A DNA stretch of 64,000 bases from JAXLSZ01 sp046330315 (GTDB lineage: Bacteria; Actinomycetota; Thermoleophilia; Solirubrobacterales; 70-9): the NCBI GenBank assembly GCA_046330315.1, contig JAXLSZ010000011.1:1-64000 (forward strand), given 5' to 3'. The notes beneath the pieces are model-generated. The model was not told the DNA's origin and made no database searches. It saw only the letters and a program-made list of their open reading frames with translations. Positions 40,628-47,927 of this stretch are shown piece by piece. The position numbers were made by a program, and so were the translations under genes. Position 1 is the stretch's first letter, and the number at the start of each line of letters is the position of its first letter.

Positions 40628-41730
40628 AGAAAGAGATGGCAGACGAGAAGAAGTTGAAGGACGCCTCGAAGGAGGCCAAGGCGAAGGACGCGGCCCTCGA
40701 TGCCGCCGTCACCCAGATCGAGCGTCAGTTCGGCGCCGGCTCGGTGATGAAGCTGGGGGAGGACTCGGCGGTGGAGGTCGAGGCGATTCCCACCGGAGCG
40801 CTGGCGCTGGACCTGGCGCTCGGGATCGGCGGGGTCCCGCGCGGGCGCATCGTGGAGATCTTCGGCCCGGAGTCCTCGGGCAAGACGACCCTGATCTACC
40901 ACATCATCGCCGAGGCCCAGGCGCGCGGCGGGATCTGCGCCTTCGTCGACACCGAGCACGCGATCGACCCGCTCTATGCCCGGCGCATCGGGGTGGACAC
41001 CGACGAGCTGCTGGTCTCCCAGCCCGACTACGGCGAGCAGGCCCTGGAGATCGTCGACGTGCTGGTGCGCTCCGGCGCCGTCGACGTGATCGCCGTGGAC
41101 TCCGTCGCCGCCCTGACTCCCCGCGCAGAGCTGGAGGGCCAGATGGGGGAGACCCAGGTCGGCCTCCAGGCCCGGCTGATGTCACAGGCGCTGCGCAAGC
41201 TCGCGGGCAACCTCAGCCGGGCCAACACGGTCTGCCTGTTCACCAACCAGATCCGCGAGAAGATCGGCGTCCAGTTCGGCTCTCCCGAGACGCAGCCGGG
41301 CGGCCGGGCGCTGAAGTTCTACTCCTCCCAGCGGCTCGATATCCGCCGCATCGAGACCCTCAAGGAGGGTACGGAGGCGGTCGGCAACAGGGTCCGCGTC
41401 AAGGTGGTCAAGAACAAGGTCGCGTCGCCCTTCCGCCAGGCCGAGTTCGACATCGAGTACGGAGCCGGGATCTCCAGAGAGGGCGGCCTGCTCGACCTGG
41501 CGCTCGAGCACGACCTCGTGCAGAAGTCGGGGTCGTTCTTCTCCTACGGGGAGCTGAGGCTCGGGCAGGGGCGGAACAACGTCAAGCAGTTCCTGGCGGA
41601 GAACCGCGACCTCGCCGACGAGATCGAGCAGAAGGTGCTGGCCGAGATCGGGATCGAGCGGGCCCCCGCGGTCCATGCCGCGCCGGAGCCCGCAGGAGCC
41701 GAGGAGGAGCCGGCCCGCAAGGCCGCCTGA
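40624..41730 (+). CDS. recA: Recombinase RecA
   Basis: DNA strand-exchange ATPase and SOS coprotease. Walker A GPESSGKTT is at residues 81-89, followed by the conserved AFVDTEHAIDP, VIAVDSVAALTPRAELEGQMG and TNQIREKIGVQFGSPE segments. The 368-residue form uses GTG 40624, overlapping thpR; ATG 40636 four codons later, with GAGGTG at 40621-40626, is an equally plausible start. The first 25 residues are Lys-rich. No SOS operator of the usual LexA type was recognised before thpR. Confidence 0.97.
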   Translation: MKKEMADEKKLKDASKEAKAKDAALDAAVTQIERQFGAGSVMKLGEDSAVEVEAIPTGALALDLALGIGGVPRGRIVEIFGPESSGKTTLIYHIIAEAQARGGICAFVDTEHAIDPLYARRIGVDTDELLVSQPDYGEQALEIVDVLVRSGAVDVIAVDSVAALTPRAELEGQMGETQVGLQARLMSQALRKLAGNLSRANTVCLFTNQIREKIGVQFGSPETQPGGRALKFYSSQRLDIRRIETLKEGTEAVGNRVRVKVVKNKVASPFRQAEFDIEYGAGISREGGLLDLALEHDLVQKSGSFFSYGELRLGQGRNNVKQFLAENRDLADEIEQKVLAEIGIERAPAVHAAPEPAGAEEEPARKAA

Positions 41731-41738
41731 GGCCCCGC

Positions 41739-42188
41739 GTGGCCGACGAGCCGCTGGCCCTGGCGCTCGGTGCGCTGGCGCGCAAGGAGCGCAGCGTTGC
41801 CGAGCTGAGGTGCTGGCTGGCCGGTCGCGGCGTCGATCCCTCGGGCGTCGAGCGCGTGGTCGAGCAGCTGCTCGACGGCGGCGCGCTCGACGACGAGCGC
41901 TTCGCGGAGCGCTTCGCCGAGGACAAGCGCGAGATCTCCGGCTGGGGGCGCGAGAGGATCGCGACCGCGCTGGAGGCGCGCGGGGTGGGCAGGGGGGAGA
42001 TCGAGGCTGCCCTGGCCGCCGAGGACCGCGAGGAGGAGCTCGAGCGGGCGGTCGGCCTGGTGCTCACCGCCGTCGGGGAGCCCGCCGACGACCGCGCGCG
42101 AGGCCGGGCCTTCGGCCTGCTGGTGCGGCGGGGCTTCGGCGCGGAGGCGGCCTACGAGGCGGTGAGGCGGGCCGGACGGGCTGCCTGA
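41739..42188 (+). CDS. recX: Regulatory protein RecX
   Basis: A 149-residue helical protein that limits RecA filament growth. It shows the repeated three-helix pattern with LGALARKERSVAELRCWLAGRG, LLDGGALDDERFAERFAEDK and LLVRRGFGAEAAYEAVR motifs. GTG 41739 is eight bases after recA, a standard arrangement. The following spacer carries a good promoter for rny. Confidence 0.93.
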   Translation: MADEPLALALGALARKERSVAELRCWLAGRGVDPSGVERVVEQLLDGGALDDERFAERFAEDKREISGWGRERIATALEARGVGRGEIEAALAAEDREEELERAVGLVLTAVGEPADDRARGRAFGLLVRRGFGAEAAYEAVRRAGRAA

Positions 42189-42212
42189 GCGGGGCTGCAG
42201 GGAGTCCCCGAC

Positions 42213-42241
42213 TTGGCGCGGTTTGCGTGCGCCATTAGAGT
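42213..42241 (+). promoter_or_regulatory. Promoter of rny
   Basis: TTGGCG (42213-42218) and TAGAGT (42236-42241) are 17 bases apart. The predicted leader of about 110 bases is long for this genome, and GGGAGAGG before ATG 42363 is a clear ribosome binding site. Confidence 0.65.
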
Positions 42242-42362
42242 AGGTGCGGGGCGCCTTCCCGGGCCCCGGTTTCGAATCGATACCTGAGCGCCGCAGCGCG
42301 GCGATGAGACAGCGGCTCGTTCCCCCGCCGGATCCGGGGAAAGGGGGCCGGGAGAGGAACAA

Positions 42363-43886
42363 ATGGAGATCCGGTCTTGGCTACCGCCGTGGATCCGGCC
42401 GCGCTCCGATGAGTCGTCCGGGGAGGCGAACGGAAGCGGCTCGGAGGAGTCCCGGTCCGGTGCGGCCACGCCGGCGCCGCCGCCGGCCGGAGAGGGGGGA
42501 CCCGATGACGGCGCCGAGCAGAAGGGGCGGACCGGCGGGGAGAACGCGCATCCCGCCCCGGGCGAGGCGGAGCTGCGCGGCCGCCGGGAGGAGATCGCCC
42601 GGATGGAGGAGAGGGCGTTCCGCCAGGTGGAGTCGGTGGAAACCCAGCTCCGCGAGCTCGAGCGGCGCCGCGAGTCGCTCGACGACCGCGAGCGCAACCT
42701 GGAGGTCGAGCTGGAGTCGCTGCGCCGGGCAAAGCGGCAGCACCTGATGGAGCTCGAGCGGATCGCCGGTCTCAGCGCCGCCCAGGCGCGCCAGATCCTC
42801 CTCAAGGAGGTCGAGGAGGAAGCCCGCCATCAGGCCGCCCTGACGCTGCGCAGGATCGAGGAGGAGACCAAGCTCGAGGCCGAGCGGCGCTCGCGGGGGA
42901 TCCTCGCGGTCTCGATGCAGCGGCTCGCCGCGGTCCAGGCCTCGGAATCCACCACCCGGATGGTGCAACTCCCGAACGACGAGATGAAGGGCCGGATCAT
43001 CGGCCGCGACGGGCGCAACATCCGGGCGCTGGAGAACCTCACAGGGGTCGACTTCATCATCGACGAGACTCCGTCCGCGGTCCTGCTCTCGAGCTTCGAC
43101 GGAGTCCGGCGGGAGATCGCCAGGATGACCCTGGAGAAGCTGATCGCCGACGGCCGGATCCACCCCGCGCGCTGCGAAGAGGCATACCGGCAGTCCCGCG
43201 ACGAGATCGAGGACCGGATCGTCGAGGAGGCCGAGCGGGCCCTGCTCGAGGCCAGGGTCACCGGAGCCCACCCCGAGCTCGTCCGCCTGCTGGGCAGGTT
43301 GAAGTTCCGGACCAGCTACGGGCAGAACGTCCTCGACCACCTCGTCGAGTGCTCGAACCTGGCCGCCCTGATGGCGGCCGAGCTGGGCGCCTCGCCGGAG
43401 ATCGCGCGCCGGGCGGCGCTGCTGCACGACGTCGGCAAGGCCGTCAGCCACGAGGTCGATGGGACCCACGCGGTCGTCGGAGCCCGGCTGGCGCGCCGCT
43501 ACGACGAGCCCGAGGCCGTGGCGCACGCGATCGAGTCCCACCACAACGAGGTGGAGCCGCGCACCGTCGAGGCGGTGATCGTGCAGGCGGCCGATGCCCT
43601 CTCGGGGGCGCGCCCCGGCGCCAGGGGAGAATCGCTGGAGCAGTACGTCTCGCGGCTGCGCGACCTCGAGGAGATCGCCCAGCGGCATTCCGGCGTGGAG
43701 AAGGTCTACGCGATGCAGGCGGGCAGGGAGATCCGGGTGATGGTGGACCCCGGGCAGGTCGACGACGACGCGGCGGCCCTGATCTCGCACGAGATCGCCA
43801 CTGCCGTCGAGAAGGAGATGGAGTATCCGGGGCGGATCAAGATCACGGTGATCCGCGAGAGCAGGGCCACCACCTACGCGAAGTGA
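42363..43886 (+). CDS. rny: Ribonuclease Y lacking the usual membrane anchor
   Basis: Endoribonuclease of mRNA decay, 507 residues. A long coiled coil (about 70-185) is followed by a KH domain (MKGRIIGRDGRNIRALENLTG near 209-229) and an HD domain with LLHDVGK (H355, D356) and ESHHNEVEP. Normal RNase Y has an N-terminal membrane helix; here residues 1-65 are a Pro/Gly/Ser-rich polar stretch with only a short aromatic start (MEIRSWLPPWIRP). The start is well supported by the ribosome binding site, and I see no missed upstream helix. The protein may be cytosolic or peripheral. Confidence 0.94.
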   Translation: MEIRSWLPPWIRPRSDESSGEANGSGSEESRSGAATPAPPPAGEGGPDDGAEQKGRTGGENAHPAPGEAELRGRREEIARMEERAFRQVESVETQLRELERRRESLDDRERNLEVELESLRRAKRQHLMELERIAGLSAAQARQILLKEVEEEARHQAALTLRRIEEETKLEAERRSRGILAVSMQRLAAVQASESTTRMVQLPNDEMKGRIIGRDGRNIRALENLTGVDFIIDETPSAVLLSSFDGVRREIARMTLEKLIADGRIHPARCEEAYRQSRDEIEDRIVEEAERALLEARVTGAHPELVRLLGRLKFRTSYGQNVLDHLVECSNLAALMAAELGASPEIARRAALLHDVGKAVSHEVDGTHAVVGARLARRYDEPEAVAHAIESHHNEVEPRTVEAVIVQAADALSGARPGARGESLEQYVSRLRDLEEIAQRHSGVEKVYAMQAGREIRVMVDPGQVDDDAAALISHEIATAVEKEMEYPGRIKITVIRESRATTYAK

Positions 43887-43929
43887 GCCCCGCCCGCCCT
43901 CTTCGCCGCTTCCCTCCGCCCTGAGCGGC

Positions 43930-43935
43930 TAGGAT
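43930..43935 (+). promoter_or_regulatory. -10 box of the small membrane protein gene
   Basis: TAGGAT ends ten bases before ATG 43946. Confidence 0.5.
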
Positions 43936-43945
43936 CCGCCCGCAG

Positions 43946-44212
43946 ATGTCGACGGAAACCATCTTCTTCGTCCTCGGTATCACCCTCACCGTCTCGGCGG
44001 TGGTGGTCGCCCTCGTCGGCCTGCGCAGCGAGCACGAGTTCCCGGGCGGCGCCTTCCGTCTGCTGGTCGCCTATTTCGTGGTGCTCGTCCTCGGCACGAC
44101 GGGCATGGCCGTCGTCAACGCCGAGACCAACACCAAGGAGCGCCAGGAGAACAGCAAGGCGGTGCAGGAGGACTTCAGCTCGCCGGTCCCGGCCAGCTCT
44201 CCGAACTACTGA
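43946..44212 (+). CDS. Small two-helix membrane protein of unknown function
   Basis: An 88-residue protein with two membrane helices (about 5-25 and 37-58) joined by a short loop with RSEHEFPGG, and a polar C-terminal tail rich in Asn, Glu and Ser. I do not recognise the family. The gene has its own -10 box and lies between rny and miaB, so it may be independent of both. Small size, codon bias like its neighbours and a sensible topology support it as real. Confidence 0.7.
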   Translation: MSTETIFFVLGITLTVSAVVVALVGLRSEHEFPGGAFRLLVAYFVVLVLGTTGMAVVNAETNTKERQENSKAVQEDFSSPVPASSPNY

Positions 44213-44230
44213 CCCCGCGCTCCCGGCCGG

Positions 44231-44236
44231 TAGGCT
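44231..44236 (+). promoter_or_regulatory. -10 box of miaB
   Basis: TAGGCT ends seven bases before GTG 44244, another leaderless arrangement. Confidence 0.6.
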
Positions 44237-44243
44237 CGCGGGG

Positions 44244-45569
44244 GTGAGAGCGCGCAGCTACCACGTCACCACCTTCGGGTGCCAGATGAACGCGCACGAC
44301 TCCGAGCGCATGCGCGGGATGCTTGAGACGCTGGGCTATCGCGAGGCCGCCGAGCGCTCCGAGGCCGACCTGATCCTCTTCAACACCTGCTCGATCCGCG
44401 AGTCCGCGGACAACAGGTTCGTCGCGCACCTCGGCGAGGCCAAGCGGCTGAAGGGAGAGCGCCCCGAGCGCCAGATCGGGGTCGGCGGCTGCTGGGCGCA
44501 GTCGGTCAAGGACGAGGTGTTCGAGCGCTTCCCGTTCGTGGACGTGGCCTTCGGGCCCGGGCAGATCCACGGCCTCGCCGAGTTCCTGGTCTCCGAGTCG
44601 ATCGACGCCCAGGGCTACTTCGAGCTCGAGGGGTTCTCCGGCCGGCTTCCCTCCCGGCGCGAGCGGGACTTCCAGGCCTGGCTCCAGATCTCCCAGGGAT
44701 GCAACTGCGCGTGCTCGTACTGCATCGTCCCCTCGACCCGCGGGCGGGAGGCGAGCCGCGACCCCGCCGAGATCCTCGACGAGGCCGGCTCGCTCGCCGC
44801 CGACGGCGTCAGGGAGGTGACCCTGCTCGGCCAGAACGTGAACAGCTACGGCCGCGACCTCCCCTCCGGGTCCCGGGTCCCCTTCTCGGAGCTGCTGCGC
44901 AGGGTCGACGGGGTGGACGGGATCGACCGCATCCGCTACACGAGCCCCCACCCGAAGGACATGCGCGAGGACGTGATCCGCGCCCACGCCGACCTCCCGG
45001 CGCTCTGCGAGCACATCCACCTTCCCCTGCAGTCGGGCTCGAGCCCGGTGCTGAAGCGGATGAGGAGGACCTACGGGCGCGGGCGCTACATGGAGCGCGT
45101 GGAGCTGATCCGCGAGCACGTCCCCGACTGCGCGATCACCACCGACGTCATCGTCGGGTTCCCGGGCGAGTCCGAGGCGGACTTCGAGCAGACCCTCGAG
45201 GTCGTCGACGAGGTTGGATACGACGGCGCCTTCACCTTCCTCTACTCCCCGCGGCGGGGTACCGAGGCCGCGGAGATGGACGACCAGGTCCCCCACCCGG
45301 TCAAGCGCGAGCGCATGGAGCGGCTGGTGGATCTGGTCCAGCGCCGGGCGGCGGAGCGGGCCCAGCGGTTCGTCGGGCGCAGCATGGAGGTGCTCGTCGA
45401 GGGCCCGAGCCGGACCGACCCCGACCGGCTGAGGGGCCGGACCCGGCACAACAAGACGGTCAACTTCGAGGGCACGGCCTCGCCCGGGGAGCTGGTCGAG
45501 GTGGAGATCGCCGGGGCGACCTCGACGACCCTGTCGGGCAGCGAGCGCATCGCCAGCCGGCTGGCCTGA
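44244..45569 (+). CDS. miaB: tRNA-2-methylthio-N6-dimethylallyladenosine synthase
   Basis: Radical SAM methylthiotransferase acting on i6A37 of tRNA. The N-terminal MTTase cluster cysteines are C13, C49 and C83; the radical SAM cluster cysteines are C153, C157 and C160 (CNCACSYC); a TRAM domain ends the 441-residue protein. It is followed after five bases by miaA, which makes the i6A substrate, so the two modification steps are encoded together. Confidence 0.96.
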   Translation: MRARSYHVTTFGCQMNAHDSERMRGMLETLGYREAAERSEADLILFNTCSIRESADNRFVAHLGEAKRLKGERPERQIGVGGCWAQSVKDEVFERFPFVDVAFGPGQIHGLAEFLVSESIDAQGYFELEGFSGRLPSRRERDFQAWLQISQGCNCACSYCIVPSTRGREASRDPAEILDEAGSLAADGVREVTLLGQNVNSYGRDLPSGSRVPFSELLRRVDGVDGIDRIRYTSPHPKDMREDVIRAHADLPALCEHIHLPLQSGSSPVLKRMRRTYGRGRYMERVELIREHVPDCAITTDVIVGFPGESEADFEQTLEVVDEVGYDGAFTFLYSPRRGTEAAEMDDQVPHPVKRERMERLVDLVQRRAAERAQRFVGRSMEVLVEGPSRTDPDRLRGRTRHNKTVNFEGTASPGELVEVEIAGATSTTLSGSERIASRLA

Positions 45570-45574
45570 GCCCG

Positions 45575-46480
45575 GTGAGGGTCGTCGCCATCTTCGGGCC
45601 CACCGCGGTGGGAAAGACGGCGGTGGCCGTCGCCCTGGCCGGGCGGCTGAGGGCCCGCGGGGAGGACCCGGTCGCGGTGAGCTGTGACGCGATCCAGGTC
45701 TACCGCGGGCTGGAGGCGCTGAGCGGTGCGCCGGGCGCCCCCGAGCGGAAGGCGCTCGAGCACCGCCTCGTCGCCTTCCTGGAGCCCTCCGAGGAGTTCA
45801 GCGCCGGGCGCTTCGGCGCGCTCGCGCGGGCCGAGATCGACCGTCTGCTCGGCGAGGGCAGGCGGCCCATCGTGGTCGGCGGCACGGGCCTCTACCTGCG
45901 CGTCGCTCTCAGCGACATCGAGCTGCGCCCGCCCGCCGCTCCGCGGGTCCGCGAAGGGGTCGAGGCCGAGCTCGCCAAACGGGGCCCCGAGGCGCTTCAC
46001 GCCGAGCTCGAGCCCGGGGTTGCGGCGGGCATCCACCCGCGCGACCGCAGGCGCGTCGCCAGGGCGACCGAGCTCCAGCGCTCGGGGTCCGCACACGCGC
46101 CGCGGGCGGAGTCGGGGGGAGAGCTGTGGACCGCGCGCCTGCGCCACCCGACGCTCCTCGTGGCCCTCACCATGTCGCGCCGGAAGTTGGAGGAGCGGAT
46201 CGCCGAGCGGGTCGAGGAGATGGCGCGGGCCGGGGCCGGGGAGGAGGCCAGGCGGGCGGCGGCGGTCGGGGTGTCGCGCACGGCGCGCTCGGCGATCGGC
46301 TTCGAAGGGTTCGCGCGGGGGGACCTGGAGGCCGTGAAGACGGCGCAGCGGCGCTTCGCGAAGCGCCAGATGACCTGGATGCGCCGCATGGAGGGCGTGC
46401 GGGTGATCGAGCGCGACGGCGGCGAGGAGGAGGTTGCGGCGAGGATCGAGGCGCTTCTGGGAGATACTGCGCCGCGATGA
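45575..46480 (+). CDS. miaA: tRNA dimethylallyltransferase
   Basis: Adds the dimethylallyl group to A37 of tRNAs reading UNN codons. P-loop GPTAVGKT at residues 8-15, SCDAIQVYRGL near 36 and the GGTGLYLRV segment near 102 fit the family, as does RFAKRQMTWMRR near 266. In the second motif the usual S-D-S-M-Q-V-Y appears as S-C-D-A-I-Q-V-Y, a normal variant. GTG 45575 gives 301 residues. The end overlaps dapF by four bases. Confidence 0.95.
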   Translation: MRVVAIFGPTAVGKTAVAVALAGRLRARGEDPVAVSCDAIQVYRGLEALSGAPGAPERKALEHRLVAFLEPSEEFSAGRFGALARAEIDRLLGEGRRPIVVGGTGLYLRVALSDIELRPPAAPRVREGVEAELAKRGPEALHAELEPGVAAGIHPRDRRRVARATELQRSGSAHAPRAESGGELWTARLRHPTLLVALTMSRRKLEERIAERVEEMARAGAGEEARRAAAVGVSRTARSAIGFEGFARGDLEAVKTAQRRFAKRQMTWMRRMEGVRVIERDGGEEEVAARIEALLGDTAPR

Positions 46481-47319
46481 GATTCGAGAAGTGGCAGGCT
46501 CTGGGCAACGACTACGTGATCCTCGAGGCCCCCTCGCTTCCCTGGAAGCTGAGCGAGGAGCGGATCAGGCGGATCTGCGATCCGCACTTCGGCGTCGGGT
46601 CCGACGGGGTGCTACTGCTCTCGCCGGGCCGCGAGGAGGGGATCGTCGCCGAGCTCCGGATCTTCAACCCGGACGGCTCGGAGGCCGAGCTTTCGGGCAA
46701 CGGGGCCCGCGAGGCGGTCCTCTACCTGCGCCGTCACGGCTGGACCGACGCGGAAACCTTCACGATCGCCACGGCGGCCGGCCCGATCACCCCGACCATC
46801 ACCTCAGAGCGGACCTGCAGCGTCGAGATGGGCAGAGCCGCCACCTCGTCGCCGGACTTCCCGGGAGGTCCGCCGGACGGGCGGGGAACGCTGAACGCGG
46901 GTGGCAGGGAGTGGGCCTTCCAGCACGTTTCGATCGGCAATCCCCAGTGCGCGATCGAGGTCGGCGAGGGGCTCGAGGAGCTCGATCTCGCGGCCCTCGG
47001 CCCGGAGATCGAGAACAGCGCCCTCTTTCCCAACCGCACCAACGTCTCCTTCTACGCGGTGAACGGAGACGCCGTGCGCGCGCGCATCTTCGAGCGCGGT
47101 GTCGGTGTGACCCTCTCCTCCGGGACGGGTGCCAGCGGGGCGGCGGTCGCCGCCCACCTGGCCGGGGCCCCGGACTCACTTGCCGTGCGGCTCGACGGGG
47201 GGGAGCTCGAGGTCGTGGTCTCGCCCGGCCTCGAGGTCAGGCTGAGCGGCTGGGCCGAGCCGGTCTGTTCAGGGGAGCTCTCCACGGAGCTGATCGAGGC
47301 GCTCTCCCGGATGCCGTGA
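46477..47319 (+). CDS. dapF: DapF-like diaminopimelate epimerase with both catalytic cysteines replaced by serine
   Basis: A 280-residue protein with the two-domain DapF fold: QALGNDYVILE at the N-terminus, FNPDGSEAELSGNGAR and the late ERGVGVTLSSGTGASG loop. Active DapF enzymes have cysteine in CGNG and in CG(S/T)G, acting as the two acid/base residues. Here those positions are S73 (codon at 46693) and S215 (codon at 47119). Other binding residues (N, DGS, GNPQC, ERG) look intact. The family call is firm; whether it still epimerises DAP is doubtful. ATG 46477 overlaps miaA; the end overlaps a GNAT gene. Confidence 0.85.
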   Translation: MRFEKWQALGNDYVILEAPSLPWKLSEERIRRICDPHFGVGSDGVLLLSPGREEGIVAELRIFNPDGSEAELSGNGAREAVLYLRRHGWTDAETFTIATAAGPITPTITSERTCSVEMGRAATSSPDFPGGPPDGRGTLNAGGREWAFQHVSIGNPQCAIEVGEGLEELDLAALGPEIENSALFPNRTNVSFYAVNGDAVRARIFERGVGVTLSSGTGASGAAVAAHLAGAPDSLAVRLDGGELEVVVSPGLEVRLSGWAEPVCSGELSTELIEALSRMP

Positions 47320-47837
47320 GCGCGGCGCTCCCCAGCGACCTCGCGCTGCGCCCCCTCGGCCCGGAGGACGCCGCCGCCGCCACCGTGGTGACGGCCGCCA
47401 CCGACCGGACCTACCTCGAGTGGCTCCCGGCGGGATGGGAGCCGATCGCGGCCTCCGAGGAGCGGGCCCGCATCCGCAGGGCGCTCGCCGAGCCCGGCGC
47501 CTGGGCGGTGGGCGCGTTCGAACGGGGCGGGCGCATGGTCGCCTTCGCGACGGCCCGCCGCGCGGACGAGGAGGACGCGGATGGCAGGCCGAGAGGGCAC
47601 CTCGTCCACCTCTTCGTCCATCCCGACCGCTGGAGGCAGGGCATCGCCGCGGCGCTTCTGCAGCGAGCCGAGGAGGAAATGCTCCGGCAGGGCTTCCGCG
47701 AGGCAGTGCTCTGGACCCCCCGGGGCGCACCGGCGACCTGCTTCTATCTGTCCATGGGCTGGAAGCGGAACGGGAGTGAGGCATACATCGAGGCCTACGA
47801 CCTGCAGATGATCGGGTTCTCGAGGCGCCTCGCCTAG
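47316..47837 (+). CDS. GNAT family N-acetyltransferase
   Basis: A 173-residue single-domain GNAT protein. The acetyl-CoA loop is HLFVHPDRWRQGIAAALL (residues about 89-106), followed by FYLSMGWKR near 148, the usual late GNAT strand. GTG 47316 overlaps the dapF stop. Its stop codon TAG is also the first half of a TAGGCT box in the first copy of the duplication that leads to dapL. The substrate is unknown; a role on an amino acid or cell-wall intermediate would fit the neighbours (inference). Confidence 0.85.
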   Translation: MSAALPSDLALRPLGPEDAAAATVVTAATDRTYLEWLPAGWEPIAASEERARIRRALAEPGAWAVGAFERGGRMVAFATARRADEEDADGRPRGHLVHLFVHPDRWRQGIAAALLQRAEEEMLRQGFREAVLWTPRGAPATCFYLSMGWKRNGSEAYIEAYDLQMIGFSRRLA

Positions 47838-47922
47838 GCTCGCGGCTCCCACCGAGTGCGGCGCTGGATCCCGAGGCGCCTCGCGTAGGCTTGTGCCCGT
47901 CCACCGAGTGCGACCCTGGAGA
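47821..47922 (+). repeat. 51-base tandem duplication carrying a stop codon and a -10 box
   Basis: Units 47821-47871 and 47872-47922 share CGAGGCGCCTCGC, TAGGCT and CCACCGAGTGCG at the same offsets and differ at about one fifth of positions. The first unit contains the GNAT gene's stop; both contain TAGGCT (47835-47840 and 47886-47891). The second unit ends in the dapL ribosome binding site. Confidence 0.88.
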
Positions 47923-47927
47923 AGAAG

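Noticed and set aside
42264..42290. GGTTTCGAATCGATACC resembling a tRNA T arm
   Set aside because: No acceptor stem, D arm or anticodon arm can be folded around it.
47893..47895. GTG seven-base-rule start candidate for dapL after the second TAGGCT
   Set aside because: The frame differs from dapL and soon meets a stop; TTG 47928 gives the conserved N-terminus.
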